Shown here in pieces: positions 41,595 through 50,915 of a stretch of 64,000 nucleotides of DNA (position 1 is its first letter; every line of letters begins with the position of its first letter). The stretch covers positions 62,001 to 126,000 of the forward strand of contig CACYHH010000005.1 of NCBI GenBank assembly GCA_902774115.1, in the 5' to 3' direction. The notes below the pieces were generated by a model. That model saw nothing but the letters and a program-made list of their open reading frames with translations, had not been told where the DNA came from and made no database searches. Origin of the DNA: an uncultured Spirochaetales bacterium (GTDB lineage Bacteria; UBP6; UBA1177). The position numbers and the translations under genes were made by a program.

Positions 41595-43664
41595 CTAATT
41601 TTCCTCCTCGTTTACAATTGCGTACATTGGAGTTTCGACAGTCAGCGGTCTCTTCCTTCCGGGAGTTACTTCTTTCCAGTCTACGCCCGCCATCCTGAAG
41701 ATCATCGGCATGAGAACGCTGCATGTCTTGCTGCCGCAAGCGCCCATTCCGACCCTTATCTGCTTGAGCTGGTTGACGTCTCTGACTTTGTTCTCCCTGA
41801 TGAAATCGACTATCTGTTTTACCGAGACTCTCTCGCAGCGGCAGACTATGCTGTTTTCGGGAGCATAGGTGAAATCAGGCTTCGGGAGCGGCTTCGTGAT
41901 CTCTTCGCTCTGGTATCTGATACCTGCGATATCAGCGACATTTGCAGCAGAAACGCTGAGAGTGATGAGAGTCGTTTTGTACTTTTTGTTGTAAGCGGTC
42001 TTGATGACTGTTCCTTCTTCTATGAATTTTCCGTCGATATCGGTAAGCGGCAGTTTGTCGCCCTCTTTGAAATCGCAGTTGAATTCATACGGAAGAACGA
42101 TCTCTGCCTTCGTGTCGTCGACTTTCTTTGCAAGTGCGATCGCAAGACCCGGACATGCAGCTACGCACATTCCGCAGCCTATGCATTCGCCGTCAAAGTA
42201 AGGTGTATCCATGATCGTTCCGGTTTCGCCTTTGAGTTTGATCGCCTTTTTAGCGCAGACTGTGGTGCACGGGTTGCACGGGATCTCCTGAAGACAGGAG
42301 AATTTCGGCTGGAATTTCGCCGTGATGACCGGTTTTTCCGGCTCTTTCGTGTTTCCCGGTCTAGATTTGAGGACAGCAGCCTTTTTGAGCCAGCTTTCAT
42401 CGATCGCCGCATCTGTCTTTCCGAGAGCAGCAGCCATCTTTCTGCCGGTGATCTTCCCGCCGAACATAGCCGATGAAGCCTCAGCGATCTCATCGCAGTC
42501 TCCGGTCTTCATAACGTTGAATTTATACTGATCTGCAAGGGTGAAAAGCTCGTCCGCGGAGCTCAGACCTACTGCGACAAGCAGTGTGTCGACTTCGTAG
42601 GTTCTTGCCGTTTCAAGGATCGGGTTCCACTTTTCGTCAACTTCTGCAACCGTGACTCTTTCGACTTTGCCGTCGCCTTCAGCCGAAATGACCGTCGTGC
42701 TGAGGTATATCGGAACGCCCATTCTTCTGATCTTGTCTGCATGGACTTTATATCCGTTGATCTTAGGAGCGATCTCGACTATTGCAGCGACTTCGATCCC
42801 TGCCTGGAGAGCGTGGTAAGCGCCGATGAGACCGACGTTTCCGCTTCCGATGATGAGGATCTTCTTAGCCGCTTTTACGAGATCGCGGTTGACAAGCGTC
42901 TGGAAAGCGCCTGCGCCGTAAACGCCGGGAAGGTCATTGCCTTTGAAGAGAACTGACTTTTCCCTTGCGCCGCTCGAAAGGATGAGCCCTTTGAAATCGA
43001 CTGTGACATAGTTTTTATTTTTGACGAAAAGACCGGCTTTTTTGTCTTTGAAAACGCCGATAACGCTTGTTTCGGTGTATATTTTTACGTTTTTGAAGCT
43101 TCTGACTTTTTCTTCGAGGATGTGTGCGATGTCTACGCCGCGTGTTCCTGCGAAGCAGTCTTCCTCGCTTCCGAAGAATTTGTGGGTCTGGAGCAGCAGT
43201 TTGCCGCCGAGGCGTGCCTTGTCGTCAACCAGAATAACGCTGAAACCGAGCCGGGCAAGTTCGATCGTAGCATTGAGGCCGCTCGGACCGCCGCCGACAA
43301 CGAGAACATCGCAGCTTTCGTTGCGTCTTTCGGTGTGTTCTACCGGTCTGTCGTCTTCCGCAAGTTTCGGAACGCCGTTAAGGGTTTCGATCTTCATTCC
43401 TGCTTTGAGCGGAGTGATGCACGATTTCTGCGGAAGCCCGTCGATGATCACCGTGCACTGGCTGCACTGGCCGTTCGCGCAGAAGATACCCTGCGGAGCC
43501 TTGCCGTTTCTGTGGAGCGAAAACTGTCTGACACCGTTTGCGAAAAGAGCCGAACTTACCGCCTCTCCTTCGTAACCTGTCATTTTTCTGCCGTCGAAAG
43601 TAAATTCGACTTCTTTCTGGCCCTGAGGAATTTCAAGGACAGGATGTTTTTCAATTCTTGTCAT
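41595..43664 (-). CDS. FAD/Fe-S amine oxidoreductase, large subunit with three Fe-S modules
   Basis: This 689-residue protein resembles the alpha subunit of sarcosine oxidase-like, proline dehydrogenase or HcnAB-type complexes. A plant-type 2Fe-2S domain comes first (CANGQCSQCTVIIDG, about 60-80), then a two-dinucleotide-binding flavoprotein core (VLVVGGGPSGLNATIE, ILIIGSGNVGLIGAYHA), then a ferredoxin-like 4Fe-4S region (CNPCTTVCAKKA and CIGCGMCVAACPG, about 470-520), then a BFD-like 2Fe-2S domain (CRCERVS and MGACGSKTCS). This chain of clusters could carry electrons from amine oxidation to a quinone or ferredoxin. AGGTGG precedes the ATG. It abuts the DAO subunit gene. Confidence 0.88.
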   Translation of the reverse strand: MTRIEKHPVLEIPQGQKEVEFTFDGRKMTGYEGEAVSSALFANGVRQFSLHRNGKAPQGIFCANGQCSQCTVIIDGLPQKSCITPLKAGMKIETLNGVPKLAEDDRPVEHTERRNESCDVLVVGGGPSGLNATIELARLGFSVILVDDKARLGGKLLLQTHKFFGSEEDCFAGTRGVDIAHILEEKVRSFKNVKIYTETSVIGVFKDKKAGLFVKNKNYVTVDFKGLILSSGAREKSVLFKGNDLPGVYGAGAFQTLVNRDLVKAAKKILIIGSGNVGLIGAYHALQAGIEVAAIVEIAPKINGYKVHADKIRRMGVPIYLSTTVISAEGDGKVERVTVAEVDEKWNPILETARTYEVDTLLVAVGLSSADELFTLADQYKFNVMKTGDCDEIAEASSAMFGGKITGRKMAAALGKTDAAIDESWLKKAAVLKSRPGNTKEPEKPVITAKFQPKFSCLQEIPCNPCTTVCAKKAIKLKGETGTIMDTPYFDGECIGCGMCVAACPGLAIALAKKVDDTKAEIVLPYEFNCDFKEGDKLPLTDIDGKFIEEGTVIKTAYNKKYKTTLITLSVSAANVADIAGIRYQSEEITKPLPKPDFTYAPENSIVCRCERVSVKQIVDFIRENKVRDVNQLKQIRVGMGACGSKTCSVLMPMIFRMAGVDWKEVTPGRKRPLTVETPMYAIVNEEEN

Positions 43665-43792
43665 AATTCCACCTATTCCATAATTAAAGAAACAAATTCA
43701 GTGCGGGCAAGATAATTCTGCGGCTTTTAAAGTCAATAAAATTTAATCCTTGTTTTTCCGCAGTTTTTCTTTAAAATATCAGACTTCCCTTG

Positions 43793-43830
43793 TTCCCGTC
43801 TCCACGATGGAGAGGGGCTGGAGGTGAGGT
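43793..43830. repeat. CCTCACCC/GGCGAGGG interspersed palindrome, copy C (inverted)
   Basis: On the minus strand the element reads ACCTCACC, then CCCCTCTCC and GGAGACGGG around ATCGT. It lies in the leader of the glycosyltransferase gene, ending 5 bases before its ribosome site. Confidence 0.72.
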
Positions 43831-43845
43831 CTTTGGAGGTTGAAA

Positions 43846-44568
43846 ATGAGCAAAGTTGCTGTTTGTATCCCAACGTACAACGAAAAAGAGAATATTGCGG
43901 CTATAATAAAGGCTGTACACGGTGAGCTTCCCGAAGCGGATATACTGATCGTAGACGACAATTCGCCTGACGGAACGGCGGAAATCGTGCGGAATCTGAT
44001 GAAAGAAAACAGTTTTGTTATCCTGAAAGTACGTCAGAGCAAGGAAGGTCTCGGCGCGGCGTATCTTGACGGGTTTGGCACCCTCATTGACAAAGGTTAC
44101 GAAAAGATAATACAAATGGATGCCGACTTTTCGCATAAACCAGAATATCTTCCCGAAATGGTGAAGAAGTCGGATGAAGGCTACACAGTTGTTGTCGGTT
44201 CCCGCTATGTCAAGGGTGGAGGAACTGCAAACTGGGGTCTTGGCCGCCGCATTATTTCAAGGGGAGGCAGCTTTTATGCAAGCACGATTTTAGGGCTCGG
44301 AGTGAACGACGTAACCGCAGGATTCAAGTGCTGGGATGCAAAACTTCTCAAAAAAGTGATTTCTACTCCGCTTGTCCTTTCGGGCTTCGGATTCCAGATC
44401 GAAATGGCTTTCAGAACGAAGATAAGCGGCGGAAAAGTGTTCGAACTGCCGATAGTTTTTCCCGACAGGACCGAAGGAACGAGCAAAATGAGCGGCAAAA
44501 TCTTCAAGGAGGCTCTCTTCGGAGTCTGGAAACTCAGATTTATGGGCAGAAAAATATTGGAGAAATAG
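43846..44568 (+). CDS. Glycosyltransferase family 2 (polyprenol-phosphate sugar synthase-like)
   Basis: This 240-residue GT2 enzyme resembles dolichol/polyprenol-phosphate mannose synthase. Motifs are VCIPTYNEKENI, ILIVDDNSPDGTAEI, MDADFSHKPEYLP (DxD) and VVGSRYVKGGG; the C-terminus IVFPDRTEGTSKMSGKIF is a group mark. There are no C-terminal membrane helices, so this is the short, soluble form acting at the inner face of the membrane, transferring a sugar from a nucleotide to a polyprenyl phosphate. The ATG follows GGAGGT by 5 bases; a TTG 6 bases upstream is less likely. It runs directly into dapH. Confidence 0.9.
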   Translation: MSKVAVCIPTYNEKENIAAIIKAVHGELPEADILIVDDNSPDGTAEIVRNLMKENSFVILKVRQSKEGLGAAYLDGFGTLIDKGYEKIIQMDADFSHKPEYLPEMVKKSDEGYTVVVGSRYVKGGGTANWGLGRRIISRGGSFYASTILGLGVNDVTAGFKCWDAKLLKKVISTPLVLSGFGFQIEMAFRTKISGGKVFELPIVFPDRTEGTSKMSGKIFKEALFGVWKLRFMGRKILEK

Positions 44569-45267
44569 ATGGACGCATACGAAATCATAAAACTCATCAG
44601 CGAATCGAAAAAAAAGACGCCGGTGCGCGCGCTTTTCAAGGGAAATATCGAAAAATGCGACTTTTCGGTTCTGGCGGAAACTTACAAAGGCCTTGATTTC
44701 ATCGAGGTTTACGACGAGTTCGACAAGATCCGCGATTTCGCGGCTGCCCATCCGGAAGTAACGATGACCCGCTTTGAAAACGACCGCAGAAACTCGGCGA
44801 TCCCGCTTGCAGACCTTACAAAGATCAATGCGCGGATCGAGCCGGGAGCAGTCATCCGCGAAATGACCGAGATCGGTGACAAATGCGTCATAATGATGGG
44901 CGCGGTGATCAATATCGGCGCGGTGATCGGCGAAGGAACTATGATCGACATGAACGCTGTCATCGGCGGACGTGCGACAGTCGGCAGAAACTGCCACATC
45001 GGCGCAGGAACAGTCCTTGCAGGCGTCATCGAGCCTCCGAGCGCAACTCCCGTTAAAATCTGCGACGGAGTCATGATCGGCGCGAACGCAGTTGTTCTTG
45101 AAGGTGTCACGGTAGGCGAGAATTCAGTCGTCGCGGCAGGTTCGGTCGTAACGAAAGATGTGCCTCCCCGCTGCGTGGTCGCAGGAGTCCCCGCAAAGAT
45201 AATCAAACAGGTCGATGACACCACGAAATCAAAAACCGAACTCGTCGAAGCGCTGCGTAATCTTTAA
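44569..45267 (+). CDS. dapH: Tetrahydrodipicolinate N-acetyltransferase
   Basis: DapH acetylates tetrahydrodipicolinate with acetyl-CoA in the acetylated branch of lysine and diaminopimelate synthesis. Length is 232 residues. After an alpha/beta N-terminal region, the left-handed beta-helix hexapeptide repeats are plain ([74 protein letters not shown]), ending [14 protein letters not shown]. This is the YkuQ/DapH type rather than the succinyl DapD. The ATG follows the GT2 stop at once with GGAG in that gene's end. Confidence 0.94.
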   Translation: MDAYEIIKLISESKKKTPVRALFKGNIEKCDFSVLAETYKGLDFIEVYDEFDKIRDFAAAHPEVTMTRFENDRRNSAIPLADLTKINARIEPGAVIREMTEIGDKCVIMMGAVINIGAVIGEGTMIDMNAVIGGRATVGRNCHIGAGTVLAGVIEPPSATPVKICDGVMIGANAVVLEGVTVGENSVVAAGSVVTKDVPPRCVVAGVPAKIIKQVDDTTKSKTELVEALRNL

Positions 45268-47048
45268 TTTTCTTCCGGTTCCCTGAAAACTATCGACTGT
45301 TCCAGTGCTTCGAAGTAGTCGTCGGTCGAGAGATGGCTGGTCTCGTTCATTATGCTCAGGATCCTGTAAAGGCTTTTGTACCAGTTTTCTGTCACGTTTT
45401 TCGAGAGGAACATGTAGTGGTATTTCGCGGGGCCGGGAATCACCGAAGCGAGGTAGGCCGATTCAAGCGGCGTGAGCTGATACGGCTGTTTTCCGAAGTA
45501 ATAGTAAGCCGCCTGCGAAATGCCGAAGATGCCGGGTGCCCATTCAATTATGTTGAAATAAATTTCAAGAAGGCGCTCTTTTGAAAGGGCTGCGTCGAGT
45601 TCTATGGCAAGAAGAACTTCGCGGAATTTGCGCAGAAGGGTTTTGTCGCGGTTCAAAAAAAGGTTTTTTGCAAGCTGCTGAGTGATAGTCGAGCCGCCGC
45701 GCATCCTGTGGGTCTTGATGTTGTCCTTCACGGCGGCGTCAAGTTCCTGGAAATCGACTCCTTTGTGGACGAAAAATCCGGCGTCTTCCGAAACGACGAC
45801 CGCCCAGATTAAGTGGTCGGGAATAAGCGCCATCGGAGTGAAGTAAGGGTTGCGCTCGCCGACGAAAATTTTTCTCGTGCTGCCGTCTTCGTTTGTCCAG
45901 ATGTATTCAAAAGGCAGTTTGAGGTAATCCATGCGTTCTGAAAGCTGTTTCGGTTCGATAAGGTTGCCGATGATAGAAAAAACGGGCGGTTCGTCGCCTT
46001 CCTGCGAGTATTCTGCAAAAAGTTCGAGCGTTCCGCCGAAAAGGTAGCCTTCAAACGCTTCGTCGTGGATCAAAGTTTCAAGTTTGTTAAGATTTGCCGA
46101 TTCTGTTTTTATCGAAAATTCTTTTGATGTTTTGCTGTAACTTCCAGAAAATACCGCATTGATGCCGCCGAGAGAAAGTTCTGCCTCTTTTGTTTCGGCA
46201 GATTTTTCGTCTTTGTCGAAAGCTACGTCACCTTTGAAGCGGAAAAGCGGCAGTGTGAAGGGCTGGGAATCGATCAGCGGATGGAAAAAGGTCAGGTCGT
46301 GGATCGTCATGTCGTTTTTCAGGAGAAATTTTCCTTTTTCTTCCGAAATTTCAGAAAAAGAGCTGATTTTTCCGGCTGAAACGTCAAAAGAGGTTTTGTT
46401 TTTTATGATTTCGTGAAAATCATTCAAATCAATTCCGTCAAGCCGCACCGAAGCGCTTTTATCTTTAAGCGAAAAGCGGATCTCTGCGGTTCCGCCGTTT
46501 GCTTCGCCGAGCTCTTTGAAAAGCGCCTTGCCGCCTGAGCGGGAAAGGTCAAGGTTCGTTGAAAAACTCTGCGTAACGCTGCCGAAAACAAAGTCGGTAT
46601 CCGATTTGAATTCTATTGAAAAATCGGGAACACCGCGGTTTTCATTTGTCTCTTTTTCCAGCTTTTCGTCCTTGTTCAAAAGAATCGGTGCTTTAAGCGC
46701 TTTGTCCGCATGAATCCTTGAGTTTATGCAGGTTGTCTTCAACTTTTTTTTGTCTGAAAAAAGCATTTTGCGGAGATTTCCGAGAGAGCATTTTTCCAAC
46801 ACGGCGAGTTCGTTTCCGCCATGCGAAAATACCGCTTTTTTTACAAATATCCGCGGTGGAAAGAATGAGACGTCAAGACCGGAAATTTCGGTGTCGATGC
46901 CGTATTTAGCCTTTATCAGAGCGGTTGCCTTTGATGAAAACCCGTCGATTTTCCCTTTTGATACTTTTTCAAGCGCAAATATGGCAACTGCCGCCGAAAC
47001 GAGCAGAAAAATGACCGCCGCAGTGATTTTTTTTAGTTTTGTGCTCAT
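45264..47048 (-). CDS. GT51 peptidoglycan glycosyltransferase with AsmA-like N-terminal region
   Basis: This 594-residue membrane protein has one N-terminal helix (about 9-27), a long beta-rich AsmA-like region (about 30-370: [25 protein letters not shown], lists of SLG.L segments) and a GT51 lipid II-polymerising domain (about 390-560). GT51 marks are [15 protein letters not shown] (catalytic Glu), [41 protein letters not shown] and [10 protein letters not shown]. It has no transpeptidase domain, so it is monofunctional like MtgA but with a large outer domain. The start overlaps the pepF stop in ATGA. It ends inside the convergent dapH stop. Confidence 0.86.
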   Translation of the reverse strand: MSTKLKKITAAVIFLLVSAAVAIFALEKVSKGKIDGFSSKATALIKAKYGIDTEISGLDVSFFPPRIFVKKAVFSHGGNELAVLEKCSLGNLRKMLFSDKKKLKTTCINSRIHADKALKAPILLNKDEKLEKETNENRGVPDFSIEFKSDTDFVFGSVTQSFSTNLDLSRSGGKALFKELGEANGGTAEIRFSLKDKSASVRLDGIDLNDFHEIIKNKTSFDVSAGKISSFSEISEEKGKFLLKNDMTIHDLTFFHPLIDSQPFTLPLFRFKGDVAFDKDEKSAETKEAELSLGGINAVFSGSYSKTSKEFSIKTESANLNKLETLIHDEAFEGYLFGGTLELFAEYSQEGDEPPVFSIIGNLIEPKQLSERMDYLKLPFEYIWTNEDGSTRKIFVGERNPYFTPMALIPDHLIWAVVVSEDAGFFVHKGVDFQELDAAVKDNIKTHRMRGGSTITQQLAKNLFLNRDKTLLRKFREVLLAIELDAALSKERLLEIYFNIIEWAPGIFGISQAAYYYFGKQPYQLTPLESAYLASVIPGPAKYHYMFLSKNVTENWYKSLYRILSIMNETSHLSTDDYFEALEQSIVFREPEEN

Positions 47049-48811
47049 AAATCGAGGAATTTCGAGATATCTTCTTTGATGAGTTCGAGAGAGTTTTTCC
47101 AGAAATTTATGTCGTTCAGATCAACGTCAACTATTTTTGCGACGTCGGTTACGCTGCGTTTGCCAGTTTCCGAAAGGAGAAATTCATACTTTTCGGTAAA
47201 GCTGCAGCCGGTTTCGGTATATTTTGCGTAAAGTCCTTTTGCGAAAAGAAGCCCGAACGCGTAGGGGAAGTTGTAAAAGTTCCAGTCAGGGTTGTAATAG
47301 TGCGGTTTGATGAGCCAGAGATAGGGGTGAAGAACTTTTTCGTCAAGTCCGTCACCGTAAGCTTCGGTCTGCGCCTTCGTCATTTCTTCACAGAGCTGTT
47401 CAGGCGAAAGCGGAGCTGTTTCACGTGCTTTGAAAAGCGCCGTCTCGAAAAGGTATCTGCTGTAAATATCGACTATGACTTGTCCTGCGGAGGAAATTTC
47501 GGATTCAAGAATGGCGAGTTTTGTCTCTTTGTCAGCCTCTTTGAGTGCTGCCTGGTTGATTATCGTTTCACAGAAAATCGAAGCTGTCTCTGCAAGCGGG
47601 GAAGGGTATCTGGTGTTTAAAATCACATTTTGAGAAAGGCAGTGACCGTGGAATGCGTGACCGAGTTCGTGAGCTATAGTCGTAACATCGTTGTATGAGC
47701 CGCCGAAGTTGGCAAGGATCCTGCTCTGCGAAATCGAAAAAAGGTTTTCGCAGAAGGCACCGCCCACTTTTCCGGGTCTGATTTCGGAATCGATCCAGTT
47801 GCTTTCGAAAGCGTTTTTTGCGAAATCTCCGAGTTTGCTGCTGAAAGTGGAAAATTTTTCGATTATGAATTTTGCAGCTTCTTCGTATGTGAAATTTGAC
47901 TGAGCTTTTGTAGTTACCGGCGCGAAAAGGTCATAAAACGGCAGAGATCCGCTCAAACCGAGCATTTTCGCTTTCTTTTTGTAGTAGGCTCTGAAACAGG
48001 GGAGATATTCCCTTATCGCCGAAAACATCGTGTCGATGATGCTTTTTTCCATCCTGTTTTTTGTCAGAACCATCTCGAGTACGGAAGAGTAACCGCGCGT
48101 TCTCGCCAGAATGATCGATTCTCCTTTTATCGCGTTGATGCAGGCCGCAACGGCTTTTTCGACTTTTCTGTAGGCTCTGATTTCCGATTCATAGGCCTTT
48201 TTTCTCACATCTGCATCTTCGGAATATGCAAGTGCGCGGATTTTGGAGATAGGTTTTATTTCGTTTCTCCCGTCCACTGTTGAAAATTTTCCGGTAAGCG
48301 AGCTGATTAGGACGTTGTGGAGATTCATCCATGACGAAGAGCCGACAAGTTTAAGGTTGGAAATTATCTGTTCCGTCTGGTCGTCGAGAATGTGACGCCC
48401 TTTCGTGATGAGTTCTTCAAAGTGGAAAATGCACTCTTCGAGGTCGGTTCCGCGCAGAGTTTCCGGATCGAATCCGCTTGCGGCGAGCCATTTTATGAAT
48501 TTGACGTCGGCAAGGGAAGTCCTGTTCTGCTTTACCGTAACCGATTCAATGTATGAATTTGCTTCGGTATTGTTGGTGTCGGCGCAGAAAGAAAGGTTTG
48601 CAAAGCAGAGAAGTTTTTCAGTCAATGCAGCGATCTCTGATTTTAAAGCAACGTATTTTTTCAGTATTTCAGGTGCGTTGCCGCTTTTTGAAAGGGTATT
48701 TGCAAATTTTTCGTATTCTTCATTTTTTAAATCGAGTTTCCTGCAGTCGCCTGTAAATTCCGGTGAATCAAAACCTGTATAAAGAGCGCCAAGATTCCAG
48801 CGGTTATCCAT
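47045..48811 (-). CDS. pepF: Oligoendopeptidase F (M3B)
   Basis: PepF is a zinc metallopeptidase cutting short peptides in the cytoplasm. Length is 588 residues. The zinc motif is TIAHELGHAFHG (HELGH, about residue 380), with the family block GAFCENL before it and a downstream Glu in ETASIFCETII as third ligand. The N-terminal region is helical. GGAGAGA precedes the ATG. It overlaps the GT51 gene start in ATGA, so the two are translationally coupled, although a functional link is not obvious. Confidence 0.93.
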   Translation of the reverse strand: MDNRWNLGALYTGFDSPEFTGDCRKLDLKNEEYEKFANTLSKSGNAPEILKKYVALKSEIAALTEKLLCFANLSFCADTNNTEANSYIESVTVKQNRTSLADVKFIKWLAASGFDPETLRGTDLEECIFHFEELITKGRHILDDQTEQIISNLKLVGSSSWMNLHNVLISSLTGKFSTVDGRNEIKPISKIRALAYSEDADVRKKAYESEIRAYRKVEKAVAACINAIKGESIILARTRGYSSVLEMVLTKNRMEKSIIDTMFSAIREYLPCFRAYYKKKAKMLGLSGSLPFYDLFAPVTTKAQSNFTYEEAAKFIIEKFSTFSSKLGDFAKNAFESNWIDSEIRPGKVGGAFCENLFSISQSRILANFGGSYNDVTTIAHELGHAFHGHCLSQNVILNTRYPSPLAETASIFCETIINQAALKEADKETKLAILESEISSAGQVIVDIYSRYLFETALFKARETAPLSPEQLCEEMTKAQTEAYGDGLDEKVLHPYLWLIKPHYYNPDWNFYNFPYAFGLLFAKGLYAKYTETGCSFTEKYEFLLSETGKRSVTDVAKIVDVDLNDINFWKNSLELIKEDISKFLDL

Positions 48812-48889
48812 AATTTTCTCTCTCCGTTAAAAATGAAAGCAAAAAAGCGAACGATTATACAAGCCGGTAAAAATAAGGCAAATTTCATT

Positions 48890-48917
48890 TTGCAAAAAAA
48901 ATCATCTGTGCTATAAA
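48890..48917 (+). promoter_or_regulatory. Candidate promoter of the FHA/ankyrin/ParA-like operon
   Basis: TTGCAA (48890-48895), a 16-base spacer and TATAAA (48912-48917) lie about 23 bases before the first ATG at 48940. Confidence 0.5.
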
Positions 48918-48939
48918 GCCGGGACTTGTTGGGGGCGGC

Positions 48940-50010
48940 ATGATCATTCCTTTTTCTGAATTAAAACTTTATATTGCGGATTTTGAAGGAAAATATATTT
49001 CGTCTTTTGTCAACGATCTGGCGAACGATTGCGGTCTAAGCCGCGGTCTTGTGCTTGCCGAAGCGGGCAACAGGACGCTTTATGTGCTCATTTCAGACGG
49101 TCGTGCGGTCATTTCAAAAGTTCTGGCTTTTTCAGGCGAAGAAGACTTGGTGACCGATGTTCCGGTTTCTGAGATTCTTGCCGAAAAATCGGTGGATCTT
49201 TATCTTTTCAGCATAGAAAATGACATTGTTTTTACGTGGCTGACCGATTTTTTCACCTATCCGGTCTCGCTTTACGCACCGGGTCGTTTCGTAGATGTTA
49301 TGAAACTCGTTTCGTCGTTTGCGGAAAACAAGGAAAACGCGCTTCTCTGCCTGAAACACGGATCGGTGATGAATGTCGTTTCTTTTGAAAAAGGGAATTT
49401 TAAAGGGTTCGCCTATTTCGATCCGGATGCAAAACGCTATGTTTTTGAGAAAAATGCGGTGAAATTCGGCTCGTATTTAGGTTCGATCGATGTTTCCGGA
49501 CCGGCAGTCCTATGCAAAAAGGTTTCGGAAAAAATTTTAGCTTCATCTTTTTTCAGCAGTGGTCTTGATTTTCTTGAAAATGATCCGCTTCAGACTGAAT
49601 CTGAACTCTATTTCGGCTGTTTCGATCTTGTTTTCGGTGCTTTTGCAAAAGTGATGCCTGTAGAAAAACTGCAACAACTTTCTGAAAAACTTTTTTCATA
49701 TCTTCGCAGCAGGTATCCTGATTTTTATTCAAAACTTTCGTTTTCGGCTGAAACTTCAGCGGTAAACTGGGAAACTATGCTTGACGCAAGAGGATCTGTC
49801 GCCGCCGAATACCGCTTTGGCGAGTATCACAGGTATTTTGACGAGATACTTTGTCTGCTGCTCAAGACTTCCGCATCCCTGCTTTCTCCTGAAAAAAAGC
49901 GGCAGCTTGCCCTTGATATCGGCGAAAAAATCCGCAGATTCGAGGAAGAAAACAGGGATTTTTCAGGAATGTTTGACAGATTCGATAAATTGTTGAAAAT
50001 TCTGCGGTAA
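48940..50010 (+). CDS. Unknown protein heading the FHA/ankyrin/ParA-like operon
   Basis: This 356-residue protein was not recognised. It has no signal peptide or membrane helix and should be cytoplasmic. The N-terminal half looks alpha/beta (LKLYIADFEGKYISSFVNDL, TLYVLISDGRAVISKVLAF, ALLCLKHGSVMNVVSFEKG), and the C-terminal half is helical (EKLQQLSEKLFSYLRSRYP, EKKRQLALDIGEKIRRF). It carries no obvious catalytic or nucleotide motif. It begins a same-strand run of five genes with gaps of 17 bases or fewer, so it probably works with the FHA, ankyrin and ATPase proteins downstream. GGGGGCGGC lies before the ATG. Confidence 0.78.
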   Translation: MIIPFSELKLYIADFEGKYISSFVNDLANDCGLSRGLVLAEAGNRTLYVLISDGRAVISKVLAFSGEEDLVTDVPVSEILAEKSVDLYLFSIENDIVFTWLTDFFTYPVSLYAPGRFVDVMKLVSSFAENKENALLCLKHGSVMNVVSFEKGNFKGFAYFDPDAKRYVFEKNAVKFGSYLGSIDVSGPAVLCKKVSEKILASSFFSSGLDFLENDPLQTESELYFGCFDLVFGAFAKVMPVEKLQQLSEKLFSYLRSRYPDFYSKLSFSAETSAVNWETMLDARGSVAAEYRFGEYHRYFDEILCLLLKTSASLLSPEKKRQLALDIGEKIRRFEEENRDFSGMFDRFDKLLKILR

Positions 50011-50027
50011 CGTTTTTTGAGGTTGGA

Positions 50028-50915
50028 ATGGCTCTGCTGAAACTCATAGTCGAAAACGACAGAAACGAACTTAATATTTTTGAATTCAACGGCAATCTCA
50101 TCACAGTCGGGAGAAGTCCGAAAAACGATCTTGTCCTCGATGAAAGAAATGTGTCGAGATACCACTTTCAGCTTGAGGTTGTGGACGGTCGTATCATCAT
50201 CTGTGACCGCGGAAGCTACAACCACACTTTTGTTGACGAGCGCGAACTGGTTGACGAAAAGCTCGAAATTTTTGTCGGAAACGTCATCACTGTCGGCGAT
50301 TACAACATTTATCTCGAACAGGACGAAGAAGCGCTTCTCAAGACAGTACAGCCTCTGGTGGAATCTGACGGTAAAAAAATCGCTGCCGACAACCTGCTTC
50401 TTGCAAAGAACGGTTATCTCGGCGGAAAGATTTTCCCGCTTGCAGGCCGCGAAACAGTCATCGGAACCCACGCGAGCGCCGATGTCTACCTTTCGGCCGA
50501 CAATATTCCGCCGATCCACTCGAAAATCGTTTTCGACGGCAATATATACCTTCTGGTAAAAGGCGACTACAACGCCGGTTATCCGCTTATCGTGAACGAT
50601 ACGGTGGTCAATTCGGTCGATATGAGGAACGGCGACGAGATCAGAGTCGGCGATTTTATCTTCGAATTTGTCGAAAAAGGCGAGGAGTACGACCCGCAGC
50701 CTTATCAGCTCGAAGCTGAAAAATCGAGAAAGGAAAAACTCAGAAAAGATATAAAAGGGAAGAAAATAAAAAGCATCAACGACGAGGAGCAGGATGAAAA
50801 AACCGAAATCACCCGTGTAAACAAATCGGGAACGGGCAAAAAAATCGTCGTTATCCTGCTTGCTCTTATAGTTGCTGCGGCTGCCGCCGGCGCGGTATTC
50901 TTTTTTGTTCTTTAA
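50028..50915 (+). CDS. Double-FHA membrane protein
   Basis: This 295-residue protein has two forkhead-associated domains and a C-terminal helix. FHA1 (about 1-100) has the full phosphothreonine-binding pattern: VGRSPKNDLVLDERNVSRYH and SYNHTFVDERELV. FHA2 (about 120-225) is degenerate: IGTHASADVYLS replaces the GR..., although IPPIHSKI retains S-H. A Lys/Glu linker and a C-terminal transmembrane helix (about 271-294, IVVILLALIVAAAAAGAVFFF) make it a tail-anchored inner-membrane protein with FHA domains in the cytoplasm. It would recruit kinase-phosphorylated partners to the membrane. GAGGTTGG precedes the ATG. Confidence 0.9.
   Translation: MALLKLIVENDRNELNIFEFNGNLITVGRSPKNDLVLDERNVSRYHFQLEVVDGRIIICDRGSYNHTFVDERELVDEKLEIFVGNVITVGDYNIYLEQDEEALLKTVQPLVESDGKKIAADNLLLAKNGYLGGKIFPLAGRETVIGTHASADVYLSADNIPPIHSKIVFDGNIYLLVKGDYNAGYPLIVNDTVVNSVDMRNGDEIRVGDFIFEFVEKGEEYDPQPYQLEAEKSRKEKLRKDIKGKKIKSINDEEQDEKTEITRVNKSGTGKKIVVILLALIVAAAAAGAVFFFVL

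Noticed and set aside
41085-42476. 463-codon open frame on the plus strand across both oxidoreductase genes
   Set aside because: It is antisense to two genes with full family motifs and shows no recognisable domain; high GC at the third position of the true frame keeps the opposite frame open.
43665-43792. Small RNA or riboswitch before the glycosyltransferase gene
   Set aside because: AT-rich sequence with no conserved fold that I recognise; only the palindromic repeat that follows is supported.
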